Origin: Bacteroidales bacterium
GTDB taxonomy: Bacteria > Bacteroidota > Bacteroidia > Bacteroidales > UBA10428
Assembly (NCBI GenBank): GCA_016926235.1
Contig: JAFGOZ010000220.1
Coordinates: forward strand, 186,001-250,000
Length of the DNA: 64,000 nucleotides
Reading direction: 5' to 3'
The translations under genes and the position numbers were made by a program. Shown one piece after another: positions 9,612 to 19,293 of the stretch; position 1 is the first letter of the stretch; the number at the start of each line of letters is the position of its first letter. The notes below the pieces were generated by a model. It did no database searches and was not told the DNA's origin. It was given only the letters and a program-made list of their open reading frames with translations.

Positions 9612-12206
9612 CTATTTTAAGCCTTTGGATTGGAATAATTTTACATATTCTTTATCGAAATTTTCAATATGTTCTTCAATCCACTCACCTATAAAGTTCA
9701 TCATATCAAAAGACACTTTGCTTTTCTTTGAACCAACGTCCTTTACTAATTTAGTTAGTTTTTTAGTATACGATTGATGTTCATTAATGTGTTTTCCTGA
9801 TTCTTTAAACCCGAATTCGTCAAAATACTTCTCTTCCGTACCAAAATGGTACTGGGTATAATCTAATAGTTCCTTCAGTAAAGCATGCAGTTGTTTTTGT
9901 GGTTTATGTTCATTTACAGCATTATACAGATTGTTGATTATTCCAAACAGGTTTTGATGCTGGTCATCAATCTCTTGTATTCCAAGAGTGAAATTTTTGT
10001 TCCATTCCACCAGTTTTGATTCCTCTTTCATGGCTGGAGCCGGTGTAGGTGCGGTTTTAGTTTTCGATTTTTCTTTTTGTTTGGTGGCTTTTTCCTTCTT
10101 CTTTGGTTCTGCTTTTTCTTTACTTATTGGTGTTACTTCAACCGGCGCATTGGATGCAATCCTTTGTTCTTCCTGGAGTTTCTCAATTTGTCTTAGTTTC
10201 TCATTTGCAGTTTGTAATTCTTTGAATGTTTTTTTTAGTTCTATTTCCTTTTGTTCCAACAATGCATTACCAGGGGTTTCTTTACCTGATACTTCATTTT
10301 TCGTTCCACTGTCCTTGTTGGCCAAAACCAGTATTTTAGTAATATTTCCATCCGGGTCTCTTACCGGTGTATATGATTCGTGCAAAAGAACTTTTCTGTC
10401 ATGTACCGTATATGTATGGTCTTTTCTGAAATGCTTGCCAATTAATAATTCATTCCAAAAGTTTTCATATTCGGAAGAATTTGCAAAGTTATCTTTTACC
10501 ATTGCGTAATGATTTTTACCCTTAACATCATCCTCATTCATGCCAATGGCCATTAGAAATATATTGTTGACTTTGCTATAACTTCCTTCCAGACTTAATA
10601 CATACATACCGATGCTATGGTTTATGGCATCAAAAAGACCTGTCATCTCAATATCCTTCTTGCTCATCTCTTCTTGTGTAGCCTGTAATTCTTCAATGTT
10701 TTGCCTCATTTCTTCTTCCTGAGAGTGCAACTCTTCTGCCTGCTCCTGTGATTGGGAAAGTAGTCTTTGAGTTTGTTGATTAATCTTTGCACCAGATAGT
10801 GTTGAAGCTATTGATTCACCAAGACTTTCCACGAATTCAATTTCATAGGGTCTTATCGGATTAAACGATGCGAGTTCAATAACCCCAAATACTTCGTCAT
10901 TCATTTTAAGGGGTACGAGTAAAAGATAGCGGGGATTTGAACCACCCAGGCCAGAGGTGATCTGAATATAATCTTCAGGTATCTCGGAGCGATATATGGT
11001 TTCCCTTTCAAGAGCGCAGGTTCCTACTAAACCCTCACCCAGCATCACTTGCCTTTGCAGAAATTTTTTTCGGTTATAGGCATATGCTGTAACCAGGTCC
11101 AATGTTACTTCTTGCGAACGTTCATCATTGAGAATAAACAATCCGGCCTGGTTAATTTGCATATATTTCGTTAGATTGCTTAATATGTTATCAGCAAGTT
11201 TCTCAATGTTATCACCTTCGTTTCGAAGAATTTCCGCAAATTTTGCTAATCCTGCAGCAATCCAGTTACGCTGCCTGTCTTCTTCCCTTCTTTCATCTTC
11301 TGCTTTTGCTTTTTCCTGGAAATTATTTTTCATCGTTCGCAAAGCCTTTCCTAAAAAGTCATTTTCACTTATGCTATGCATAGTTGCGGTGAAATTTCCA
11401 TTTCCTACTTCAGTAACAAAGACCGATATATCCTGAAGCTTATCAGCCAGGTTATTAACAGATTCAGCAATTCGTCCAATTTCATCTTTTGCATCATAAT
11501 CAATGGCATCACTTTCATTGCCGTCAGCTATGCTTTTAGCTTTTAAGGAAATAATTTTAATTGGATCAAGAACGAATCGTTTTATGATTAGAATACTTAT
11601 AACTGCAATGGCTATAGATAAAAGCATAATTCCCAATAGAAAGTATCTCAGAATTTTAAGGTTTTTTATTGCCTGCATTTGATATTCTTCCACTAATAAT
11701 TCATTTACAGACGTTAAACTTCGTGTATTTGTTTCTATGTGGCTGATCGCATTTATGGCATTTGAGCTTAAATTGCTTCCCGAATTATTATAATTGATCC
11801 TCTCATTCAACAAAATTTCTGCATTGGCTCTGAATGGTCTCCATATTCGTTGCAGGGAATCCAGTTTATTTTGGATGTTAATATCTTTTGGAGGCTCAAT
11901 AACCCTTTTAAGACCTGATACTTTTCCTCCTTCCCTCAGGAAATATAATGTTTCGTCAAATGCTTCTATTGCATTTTCAAGATCAAGTTTTCGTTCCACT
12001 TTCCCATTAGCAACCATTTCAGATAGAAAAGAAATTCGATTTGTAAGCATTGTATTTCTAATCACTGCTGATACCAAATAGTCATCAATGTCTTTTTTCC
12101 TGTTGAAATACCTTATTCCTGCAAAATTAATTATGAACAGGATAAAAAGCATTAAGAGGATGAGTACAAACTTGGCAATAATAGAAAAGTCTTTAAATTT
12201 CTTCAT
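9612..12206 (-). CDS. Membrane sensor HAMP-GAF-PAS with C-terminal bacteriohemerythrin domain, no kinase
   Basis: About 864 residues from the ATG at 12206; a TTG three codons upstream is less likely. Order: membrane helix (~7-30), periplasmic helical region with NSGSNLSSN (~31-185), second helix (~188-210), HAMP (~210-262), GAF (~310-460), a coiled coil rich in Glu and Gln, PAS (~520-640), another coiled coil, a Lys/Glu/Pro linker, and a bacteriohemerythrin domain (~740-860). The hemerythrin iron ligands are in place: DDQHQNLF, HFGTEEKYFDEF, HINEH and EHIENFD. No kinase, cyclase or methyl-accepting domain is visible. It presumably senses O2 or redox through the di-iron site; how the signal leaves the protein is unclear. 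Confidence 0.85.
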   Translation of the reverse strand: MKKFKDFSIIAKFVLILLMLFILFIINFAGIRYFNRKKDIDDYLVSAVIRNTMLTNRISFLSEMVANGKVERKLDLENAIEAFDETLYFLREGGKVSGLKRVIEPPKDINIQNKLDSLQRIWRPFRANAEILLNERINYNNSGSNLSSNAINAISHIETNTRSLTSVNELLVEEYQMQAIKNLKILRYFLLGIMLLSIAIAVISILIIKRFVLDPIKIISLKAKSIADGNESDAIDYDAKDEIGRIAESVNNLADKLQDISVFVTEVGNGNFTATMHSISENDFLGKALRTMKNNFQEKAKAEDERREEDRQRNWIAAGLAKFAEILRNEGDNIEKLADNILSNLTKYMQINQAGLFILNDERSQEVTLDLVTAYAYNRKKFLQRQVMLGEGLVGTCALERETIYRSEIPEDYIQITSGLGGSNPRYLLLVPLKMNDEVFGVIELASFNPIRPYEIEFVESLGESIASTLSGAKINQQTQRLLSQSQEQAEELHSQEEEMRQNIEELQATQEEMSKKDIEMTGLFDAINHSIGMYVLSLEGSYSKVNNIFLMAIGMNEDDVKGKNHYAMVKDNFANSSEYENFWNELLIGKHFRKDHTYTVHDRKVLLHESYTPVRDPDGNITKILVLANKDSGTKNEVSGKETPGNALLEQKEIELKKTFKELQTANEKLRQIEKLQEEQRIASNAPVEVTPISKEKAEPKKKEKATKQKEKSKTKTAPTPAPAMKEESKLVEWNKNFTLGIQEIDDQHQNLFGIINNLYNAVNEHKPQKQLHALLKELLDYTQYHFGTEEKYFDEFGFKESGKHINEHQSYTKKLTKLVKDVGSKKSKVSFDMMNFIGEWIEEHIENFDKEYVKLFQSKGLK

Positions 12207-12541
12207 GATCAACAAATGCTACGGTTTAAAAGACATTCTCAAAAACACAAAGATAGATTTTAACTTTAAATATAGTTTTTTTTAATGGTATTCTCAAAAT
12301 AATTCAACGAATATCTTGTAATTGGGTAAGTTCGATTTACTCAAGGTTTTTTAAAAGTCATTGATTTGAGGCTTACTGGGCTTATGTTTTAAAGAATATT
12401 GGATAGATGGAATTATGGATATTTGAATGTTTAGACAATCTGTAATAGCTGACTTGACTAATAAAAGCCATTTATCCAGTTTTCTATTGTTCGAAGTCTG
12501 GATTGAAGAGTATTCACATTTAACTGAAATTTATAAGTTAC
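12207..12541. other. Intergenic region of 335 bases, little recognisable
   Basis: Lies between the start of the hemerythrin sensor and the stop of the LOG-family gene. On the minus strand a TAnnTTTG element (TATCTTTG) is at 12247-12254, about 40 bases before the sensor start codon, and could be its -7 box, but no TTTG lies at the expected distance upstream. The rest is AT-rich and shows no ORF, RNA or repeat that I can support. Confidence 0.4.
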
Positions 12542-13126
12542 TTATATTTGAGCAATGGATATAATTGAAGGATGCCATTCGGGGGCATTTTCGATAGCGT
12601 GGATTATTTCAGATGGATCATTTACGACCTGCCATATTTCACGGTGTTTATCACGCATGAAATTTTCCCGGATCATATTCTCGTAAAGATTAATGAGAGA
12701 ATCGTAGAAACCTTTGGTATTTAGAAGGATAATTGGTTTCACGAATTGTCCTAACTGTTTTAAAGTTATTACTTCAGCAAGTTCTTCCAATGTGCCACAA
12801 CCTCCAGGCAAGGCTAAAACGGCATCAACATCTTCGATCATTTTTCTTTTGCGTTCATGCATATCTTTCACGATGATCAATTCTGTTATTTCGGAATTTC
12901 CCCATTCTTTTTCAAACATAAATTGTGGTATGATCCCAATAATTTTTCCATTATTTTCAAGTGCAGTATCAGCTATTTGTCCCATAAGGCCTACACTACC
13001 ACCACCATATACAATTGTGATTCCTTCCCCAACCAATATTTTGGCCAAATCTGCTGCAGCCTGAAAATACACTTCAGGTACTTTTTGACTTGATGCACAA
13101 AAAATACAGACTTTATGGGTGCTCAT
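12542..13126 (-). CDS. LOG-family (TIGR00730) nucleoside monophosphate phosphoribohydrolase
   Basis: A 194-residue protein of the LOG family. The family signature PGGCGTLEELAEVITLKQLG is at about residues 106-125, and the N-terminal Rossmann element VYGGGSVGLMGQIADTAL is present. Members hydrolyse N6-modified AMP (cytokinin ribotides) or AMP to the base and ribose 5-phosphate; the bacterial role is usually nucleotide salvage. The catalytic Arg and Glu of the family (RKRKM, GTLEE) are visible. The C-terminal ~15 residues are variable. It lies downstream of trxA, separated by a probable terminator, so it should have its own promoter. Confidence 0.9.
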   Translation of the reverse strand: MSTHKVCIFCASSQKVPEVYFQAAADLAKILVGEGITIVYGGGSVGLMGQIADTALENNGKIIGIIPQFMFEKEWGNSEITELIIVKDMHERKRKMIEDVDAVLALPGGCGTLEELAEVITLKQLGQFVKPIILLNTKGFYDSLINLYENMIRENFMRDKHREIWQVVNDPSEIIHAIENAPEWHPSIISIAQI

Positions 13127-13143
13127 TGCTTACAAAAGAAAAA

Positions 13144-13200
13144 TGCCCATTCATCTATTCGTTAATCTCTTTGATAATCCGACGAAAAAATGAATGGACA
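13144..13200 (-). terminator. Probable terminator of trxA
   Basis: Inverted repeat with arms 13144-13154 and 13190-13200 (TGCCCATTCAT / ATGAATGGACA, one G-U pair in RNA), with a spacer of 35 bases. Read on the minus strand it is followed by TTTTTCTTTT. It starts 20 bases after the trxA stop. The long loop makes it less typical. Confidence 0.5.
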
Positions 13201-13220
13201 TTGGTCAGTATTTGTACTGT

Positions 13221-13538
13221 TTATAGTAATTTTTCCAATTTTTCTATATAAACTCCTTTGGGTACAGCGCCAACTTGTTTGTCTACTACTTCGCCTCCAT
13301 TGAAGAAAAGCACAGTCGGGATATTACGTATGCCATATTTTTCTGTTGTAAGATGGTTACTATCAACATCCAGTTTTGCAACAATTGCCTTTCCCTGGTA
13401 ATCGGCTGCAATCTCATTTACGATAGGGCCTACCATACGGCATGGCCCACACCATTCAGCCCAGAAATCAACTATTACAGGCTTGTCAGATTTAATTACT
13501 AATTCCTCAAAATTTGAATCGGTTACTTCTAATGCCAT
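13221..13538 (-). CDS. trxA: Thioredoxin
   Basis: A 105-residue single-domain thioredoxin. The active site WAEWCGPCRM has the redox Cys at 30 and 33; the cis-Pro motif is RNIPTVLFF near residue 75, and the closing strand is VGAVPKG. It reduces protein disulfides using thioredoxin reductase, which is not in the window. Length and all core positions are normal. It has its own canonical promoter (13581-13611) and follows dnaE, a neighbourhood I recall as common in Bacteroidota. Confidence 0.97.
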   Translation of the reverse strand: MALEVTDSNFEELVIKSDKPVIVDFWAEWCGPCRMVGPIVNEIAADYQGKAIVAKLDVDSNHLTTEKYGIRNIPTVLFFNGGEVVDKQVGAVPKGVYIEKLEKLL

Positions 13539-13580
13539 GTTTTTATACTTTTAGTTATTAAAATACGATGAATAAGAAAA

Positions 13581-13611
13581 CAAATTTAATCGAAATTCAC
13601 ATCGTTTCAAG
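13581..13611 (-). promoter_or_regulatory. Bacteroidota-type promoter of trxA
   Basis: On the minus strand the -7 box TAAATTTG lies at 13581-13588. It is separated by exactly 19 bases from CTTG (13608-13611), the -33 TTG element. It lies 43 bases upstream of the trxA start codon. Confidence 0.65.
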
Positions 13612-13643
13612 TTTTATTATAAATGAAAATTAAGAAAAAATGT

Positions 13644-16600
13644 TCAATTTACCTTGTATTCTATTTCCTGATGACTTCTTAAATAGTTAATAAATTTATC
13701 CTCAAGTTTAATCTTCTGATTTCGTGAAAAGAGCTCAACCCGCATGTTATCTTCCCTGTCTGTAATAATAAATTTTAGCATTACTGAACCGTTTTTTGTT
13801 TCTGTAATGTTGGTAACTTCTTCAATAAGGTTTTCACTTATACCATTAAGAGGAATTTCGAGAGATATACTTTTTATCATGTCATCTTTTACAGCTGATA
13901 ACATATTGATGGACTGTATTTTCAATTCAAGTTCGGGATTTTCCTTTTTCCAGGGATTTTCTTGTACTTTTCCCTTTAGTAAAAGTGAATAATCTTTTGT
14001 GAAGAATTTCTTAAATTCGAGATAATCCTTAGAGAACATTACTATTCGAAATGTATCAGTATAGTCTTCTATTGTCATTGTACCAAAAGGTTTACCTGTT
14101 TTAGTCATGCGTTCGGCACTTTCGGTTACAATTCCTGCTATAGTAATATCTTTGCCTTTTAATGACTGCAGATCCTGTAATTCAACCAGGGGTGTTATTC
14201 TAAGACTATCAAGTTCAAATCTGTAATCATCCAGGGGATGGGCAGACAAATACATCCCGATTAATTCCTTTTCCTTATTCAGAAGAGTGAGCTTTCCCCA
14301 TTCCTCGCCTGTTGGTATTTTAGGTTTTTCAATGGCATTATCATAGTCAGAATTTTCACCGAAAAGTGTCATGGCTGAATTTTGTCCGGCCTGAACTTTA
14401 TTACCATATGATAGAAGGTCTTCAATAAATGTTCCGCCATTGTTTGAAAGAAAATATTGATGTCGCCGCATTTCGGCAAAACTATCAAAAGCGCCTGCCA
14501 TAGCAAGTGCTTCCAGGCTTTTTTTATTGACCGACCTGAGGTCAACCCGTTCAACAAAACTAAATATGTCATGAAAGCTTCCGTTTGTTTTTCTTTCATC
14601 AATGATCTTAAGTACGGCAGCTTCCCCTACACCTTTTATTGCTCCCAGTCCAAAACGTATATTACCTTCTTTGTTCACTGTAAATTTCAGGTCGCTTTCA
14701 TTTACATCCGGACAAAGTACCTGTATACCCATTCTTTTGCACTCGTCCATAAAAACAGTGATTTTCTTTATGTCTGTAATATTACGGCTTAATACAGCAG
14801 CCATAAATTCTGCCGGGTAATGGGCTTTAAGATATGCAGTTTGATAGGAAACGTAAGCATAACATGTGGAGTGGGATTTATTGAATGCATAGGAAGCAAA
14901 TGCTTCCCAGTCTTTCCATATTTTTTCAGCGGTTTGTTCGGCAATTTTATTCTCTTTGCATCCCTCAATAAACTTTGGTTTTAATTCATCGATGATCTTC
15001 TTGTTTTTCTTACCCATCCCTTTACGCAAAGAGTCGGCCATACCTTTGGTAAAACCTGCCAGTTTTTGCGAAAGCAACATCACCTGTTCCTGATACACAG
15101 TAATACCATACGTGTCTTGAAGGTATTCCTCCATTTCGGGTGTGTCGTATATAATTTTTTCCCGGCCTGACTTACGGTTGATGAATGATGGGATATAATC
15201 CATAGGACCAGGACGGTAGAGTGCATTCATGGCAATGAGGTCATCAAACCGGTTGGGCTTCAGCTCTTTCAGGTATTTTTTCATCCCGGCAGATTCAAAC
15301 TGGAACAGACCGGTTGTCTCACCCTGACTATAAAGTTCGTAGGTTTTAATATCATCCAGAGGGATGTTGTCTATATCAATATTAATGTTGTGAGTAGCTT
15401 TTATGTTAGCAAGGGCATCGAGGATAATCGACAAAGTCTTCAGCCCGAGAAAGTCCATCTTAAGCATACCCACTGATTCTACATGGCTTCCTTCAAATTG
15501 CGTTACCAGCAGGTTTGTATCTTTTGATGTACATACAGGTATATATTCCATCAATGGGTCACGTCCAATAATTATACCGCAGGCATGAATGCCGGTATGA
15601 CGTACAGACCCTTCAAGGGTTTCAGCATATTTTAATGTTTGTGCAATCAGTTCATTTTCTGATTTTCTGGCATCACTCAACTCCTTAACTTCATCGTATG
15701 CTTGTTTTAGGCTGATGCCAGGTCTTTCAGGGACAAGTTTTGCCAAACGGTCTGCATCTGGTAAAGGTAGTTTTTGCACCCTGGCTACATCCCGAATAGC
15801 CATTTTAGCAGCCATGGTTCCAAATGTGATAATTTGAGCAACCCGGTCGTAACCATACTTATCTACAACGTATTCAAGAACTTTTTCACGACCGTCTTCA
15901 TCAAAATCAATATCGATGTCAGGCATGGAGATACGATCGGGGTTGAGAAAACGCTCAAACAGCAGGTTGTATCTAATGGGGTCAATCTCAGTGATACGCA
16001 GGCAGTATGCAACTACGGATCCGGCAGCTGATCCTCTCCCGGGTCCAACAGATACCTTCATCTCCCGGGCTTTATTTAGGAAATCCTGTACGATAAGAAA
16101 GTATCCGGGATACCCCATTTTTTTAATCACAGAGAGTTCAAAATCAATTCTTTCTTTTAATTCATCGGTGATATCATCATATCGCTTTTCGGCTCCAAGG
16201 TATGTAAGGTGTTTCAGGTATTCATCTTCATCATCAAATCCTTCCGGAAGAGGGAAGTAGGGCATTACAGGATCGCGATTGAGCATATACTCTTCTACCT
16301 TATCAACAATTTCCTGCGTGTTCTCCAGAGCCTCGGGAATTTCAGCAAACAGTTCAGCCATTTCAGCCTGTGTTTTAAAATACTCCTGTTTTGTATACCG
16401 CATCCTGTCGGGATCGTCCAAATCTTTCCCCGTATTTAAGCAGATGAGGCGATCATGGGCTTCAGCATCCTCTGCATTTACAAAGTGTACGTCATTGGCA
16501 ACAATGAGTTTTACACCTGTTTTTTTCGAAAGTTCAATGAGTTGTTCGTTTACTTTTAACTGGTTTTGTAGAACTTCTGAGTCAATTTTCGCATCACCGG

Positions 16601-17135
16601 AAGGATGTTTATGAAGCTCGAGGTAAAAATCTTCTCCAAAAATCTCCGTATATTCGTTTAGTATCTTTTCAGCTTCTTCAGGTCCGTTGTTTAATAAAGC
16701 CTGAGGAATTTCTCCTCCAAGGCAGGCTGAACTGGCAATAATTCCTTCATGATATTGCCTTAAAAGTTCTTTATCGATTCGGGGGTTATAGTAAAAACCT
16801 TCAGTCCAGGCAAGCGATACTAATTTTAACAGGTTTTTATAACCAACCTCATTTTTTGCTATCAAAATAAGGTGGTAACTACCTCTTTCACCTGCTTTTT
16901 CTGATTTTTCATGGCGGCTTTTTTTTGCTATATAAATTTCACATCCTATTATAGGTTTAATACCTTGCTTTCGGGCTTCGTTGTGGAATTCTTTAACACC
17001 AAACATATTACCGTGGTCAGTGATACATACCGCAGGCATGTCATCATCTACCGCTTTTTTTATAATTACAGGTATGTTTGAAGCCCCATCAAGTATAGAA
17101 TATTGTGTATGCACATGAAGATGTGTGAAACTCAT
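13644..17135 (-). CDS. dnaE: DNA polymerase III subunit alpha
   Basis: A 1163-residue replicative polymerase of normal DnaE length. The PHP domain starts at residue 4 (HLHVHTQYSILDGAS). The polymerase palm has GPGRGSAAGSVVAY and the catalytic PDIDIDFD; the thumb/finger region has HTGIHACGIII and FNKSHSTCYAYVSYQTAY. A helix-hairpin-helix region (LGAIKGVGEAAV) and an OB-fold (~1000-1080, ITIAGIVTESAERMTKTGKP) follow. It is the catalytic core of chromosomal replication. The start codon is the only Met before the PHP motif. It ends 105 bases before trxA, which has its own promoter. Confidence 0.98.
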   Translation of the reverse strand: MSFTHLHVHTQYSILDGASNIPVIIKKAVDDDMPAVCITDHGNMFGVKEFHNEARKQGIKPIIGCEIYIAKKSRHEKSEKAGERGSYHLILIAKNEVGYKNLLKLVSLAWTEGFYYNPRIDKELLRQYHEGIIASSACLGGEIPQALLNNGPEEAEKILNEYTEIFGEDFYLELHKHPSGDAKIDSEVLQNQLKVNEQLIELSKKTGVKLIVANDVHFVNAEDAEAHDRLICLNTGKDLDDPDRMRYTKQEYFKTQAEMAELFAEIPEALENTQEIVDKVEEYMLNRDPVMPYFPLPEGFDDEDEYLKHLTYLGAEKRYDDITDELKERIDFELSVIKKMGYPGYFLIVQDFLNKAREMKVSVGPGRGSAAGSVVAYCLRITEIDPIRYNLLFERFLNPDRISMPDIDIDFDEDGREKVLEYVVDKYGYDRVAQIITFGTMAAKMAIRDVARVQKLPLPDADRLAKLVPERPGISLKQAYDEVKELSDARKSENELIAQTLKYAETLEGSVRHTGIHACGIIIGRDPLMEYIPVCTSKDTNLLVTQFEGSHVESVGMLKMDFLGLKTLSIILDALANIKATHNINIDIDNIPLDDIKTYELYSQGETTGLFQFESAGMKKYLKELKPNRFDDLIAMNALYRPGPMDYIPSFINRKSGREKIIYDTPEMEEYLQDTYGITVYQEQVMLLSQKLAGFTKGMADSLRKGMGKKNKKIIDELKPKFIEGCKENKIAEQTAEKIWKDWEAFASYAFNKSHSTCYAYVSYQTAYLKAHYPAEFMAAVLSRNITDIKKITVFMDECKRMGIQVLCPDVNESDLKFTVNKEGNIRFGLGAIKGVGEAAVLKIIDERKTNGSFHDIFSFVERVDLRSVNKKSLEALAMAGAFDSFAEMRRHQYFLSNNGGTFIEDLLSYGNKVQAGQNSAMTLFGENSDYDNAIEKPKIPTGEEWGKLTLLNKEKELIGMYLSAHPLDDYRFELDSLRITPLVELQDLQSLKGKDITIAGIVTESAERMTKTGKPFGTMTIEDYTDTFRIVMFSKDYLEFKKFFTKDYSLLLKGKVQENPWKKENPELELKIQSINMLSAVKDDMIKSISLEIPLNGISENLIEEVTNITETKNGSVMLKFIITDREDNMRVELFSRNQKIKLEDKFINYLRSHQEIEYKVN

Positions 17136-17312
17136 GTCTTAAAAGCTATATAACAAAGATTTACACTTGTGTTGAAAAATACACAAAAACAGATGTAAAG
17201 GTAAGGAATTAGAAAATACGTTTTTTAATTGTTAATAAAAACTGGAAAACTGAAAAAGTTTCAGAAAATTATATCTTTTTCCCGTAATAATGAAAAATTT
17301 CCAAAAGCAAAG

Positions 17313-17702
17313 TTATAATCCCTCTTCGTAACTTATAAATTCAAATGGCAGGCGTACCATTTTTGAATAATCCTGACCAGCTTCAAGCATATCTTCATCC
17401 ATATTATTATAATACCAAATCACTTTTACTGCTTTGCCGGCATCTAAGATATTTTCAAATTTTTCAAGGATTTCCAGTATAGATTTTGATGAAGATGTAT
17501 TGAAATAATCCATCCGGAATTCCAATTTTGTTGATTCATTAGGGATTTGTACATAGGCATCAATCCAGTTTAAAACAGGCCTGAAGAATTCCTCGGCATC
17601 TTCAGGAAGGGACCTTCCGGAGAATTCAAAAATATTTTTATCCTTATCAAGAATAATATTGGGTATATCCACCTCGTCTGGTTCTGAAACAAATGATATC
17701 AT
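17313..17702 (-). CDS. SiaC-family (DUF1987) regulatory phosphoprotein
   Basis: A 129-residue protein matching the DUF1987/SiaC fold: an opening beta sheet (FEFSGRSLPEDAEEFFRPVLNW), a strand LEFRMDYFNTSSSKSILEIL and the closing VIWYYNNMDEDMLEAGQDYS. In Pseudomonas SiaC is switched by Thr phosphorylation by SiaB and PP2C-type dephosphorylation by SiaA, and acts on a diguanylate cyclase. The equivalent Thr/Ser cluster (NTSSSKS, about residues 69-75) is present here, but no kinase or phosphatase partner is adjacent. It stands alone, 177 bases upstream of dnaE on the same strand. Confidence 0.8.
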   Translation of the reverse strand: MISFVSEPDEVDIPNIILDKDKNIFEFSGRSLPEDAEEFFRPVLNWIDAYVQIPNESTKLEFRMDYFNTSSSKSILEILEKFENILDAGKAVKVIWYYNNMDEDMLEAGQDYSKMVRLPFEFISYEEGL

Positions 17703-17888
17703 AGCAGTAATTTTTCAAAATCCATTTCAAACACATATCAAATCTAATAAAATTATTTCTTACTACTATGGGAATGTACAAAAAATGTGCTTTATTATAA
17801 AAAATTGTAATTGGAATGGAAGATAAACATTCTTTAAATAATGCATCTGTTGTATATTGTATAATTTTTGTATTTTAACAGCGCATAA

Positions 17889-17918
17889 TTTGATTTTTGC
17901 TTTTTTTTATTAAATTTG
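17889..17918 (+). promoter_or_regulatory. Probable promoter of frr
   Basis: TTTG at 17889-17892, an 18-base spacer, then TAAATTTG at 17911-17918, matching the Bacteroidota -33/-7 consensus with one base less spacing. It is 48 bases upstream of the frr start codon. Confidence 0.6.
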
Positions 17919-17966
17919 CCCTAATAGTTGAATATTAAGAACTTATAAAAATTAAATTTTTCAATT

Positions 17967-18530
17967 ATGGAAGAAGAACTAAGCCTGGTTATTGAAGATA
18001 CCGAGGATAAAATGAAAAGTGCCCTTGATCATCTCGAGAATGAATTATTGAAAGTTAGGGCTGGTAAAGCAAGCCCGCACCTATTAGATGGGATAAAAGT
18101 TAATTATTATGGTACTGAAACTCCGTTAAATCAAGTATCCAATGTGTCAATTACTGATGCGAAGACTATTACTATTCAACCATGGGAAAAGTCTATGATC
18201 GATTCTATTGAAAAATCTATTATGCAGGCTAACATAGGAATTACCCCGGTGAATAACGGTGAGCTGATTCGTTTAAATATACCTCCTCTTACTGAAGAAA
18301 GAAGGAGAGATCTTGTGAAGCAAATTAAAAAACTGGGTGAGGATACAAAGGTCAGTATCCGGAATACACGCCGGGATGCCAATGAGGAATTGAAAAGGAT
18401 GAAAAAGGAAGGGTTAGCAGAAGACCTTGAAAAAGATGGCGAAGCACAGGTACAAAAACTAACAGATAATTATATTGAGCAAGTTGATAAGCATATACAA
18501 ACTAAGGAAAATGAAGTGATGACGGTTTAA
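17967..18530 (+). CDS. frr: Ribosome recycling factor
   Basis: A 187-residue protein of standard length. The long three-helix bundle is broken by the domain with LLDGIKVNYYGTETPLNQVSN. The conserved IQPWEKS, IRLNIPPLTEERR and VSIRNTRRDANEELK motifs are all present. Together with EF-G it splits the post-termination ribosome. It has its own promoter and is followed after 25 bases by a DUF268 gene on the same strand, which may be read through. Confidence 0.98.
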   Translation: MEEELSLVIEDTEDKMKSALDHLENELLKVRAGKASPHLLDGIKVNYYGTETPLNQVSNVSITDAKTITIQPWEKSMIDSIEKSIMQANIGITPVNNGELIRLNIPPLTEERRRDLVKQIKKLGEDTKVSIRNTRRDANEELKRMKKEGLAEDLEKDGEAQVQKLTDNYIEQVDKHIQTKENEVMTV

Positions 18531-18555
18531 GAAAATAGCAATTGATGAAGTCAGG

Positions 18556-19281
18556 ATGATTAAAAGGATAAATAATAAACTTCAGTTCAGGAAAGATTTA
18601 AAACTATTCAAGTTGGGCTTAGAAGATAATAAGGACTTTGCCATTACTAAGCTCTATCCAATTTTAAATGAAAAAAGGACGCCTAGTGGTTCATTGCCAA
18701 AGCATTATTTTCATCAGGATTTGCATGTAGCCGGAAGGATATTCGAAAACAATCCTGATAAGCATGTAGATATTGGATCCCGTATTGATGGTTTTGTAAC
18801 ACATGTTGCCTCATTCCGTGAAATTGAAGTTTTTGATATTCGGGCTTTAGACCATAAAATTAAGAATATTAAGTTTACCCGGGTAGATTTTAGTACCTCG
18901 AACCTTGGCATTGAGAATTATTGCGATTCTATCTCTTCGCTTCATGCAATAGAACATTTTGGTCTTGGAAGATACGGCGATACGATTGATGTAAACGGAC
19001 ATTTAAAAGGAATGGATAATATTTACAAAGTATTAAAACCGGGTGGGATATTTTATTTTTCAGTACCTATTGGGCCTCAAAGAGTTGAATTTAATGCCCA
19101 CAGAGTATTTTCGGTTAAATACCTGCTTTCTCTATTTGAAAAAAAATATACTATTGAGCATTTTTCATATGAATCAGACGACAGGAAGTTTTATAAAGAT
19201 GCAGAACTTACAGAAATGAATATTATACAAAATTTTGGATGCCATTTTGGTTGTGGTATTTTTGAATTACGGAAACGTTAA
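18556..19281 (+). CDS. DUF268 methyltransferase-like protein in a glycan cluster
   Basis: A 241-residue protein. It has the layout of DUF268 proteins: a motif I-like turn (HVDIGSRIDGFVTHVASF), an acidic strand end (EVFDIRAL), a central SSLHAIEHFGLGRYGD and YKVLKPGGIFYFSVPIG, which are reminiscent of class I SAM methyltransferases. Substrate and even methyltransferase activity are unproven for DUF268. Its position with glycosyltransferases suggests a role in surface sugar decoration. The Cys/His pair near the end (FGCHFGCGIFEL) is noteworthy but unexplained. Confidence 0.75.
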   Translation: MIKRINNKLQFRKDLKLFKLGLEDNKDFAITKLYPILNEKRTPSGSLPKHYFHQDLHVAGRIFENNPDKHVDIGSRIDGFVTHVASFREIEVFDIRALDHKIKNIKFTRVDFSTSNLGIENYCDSISSLHAIEHFGLGRYGDTIDVNGHLKGMDNIYKVLKPGGIFYFSVPIGPQRVEFNAHRVFSVKYLLSLFEKKYTIEHFSYESDDRKFYKDAELTEMNIIQNFGCHFGCGIFELRKR

Positions 19282-19293
19282 AGTATCGATTAA

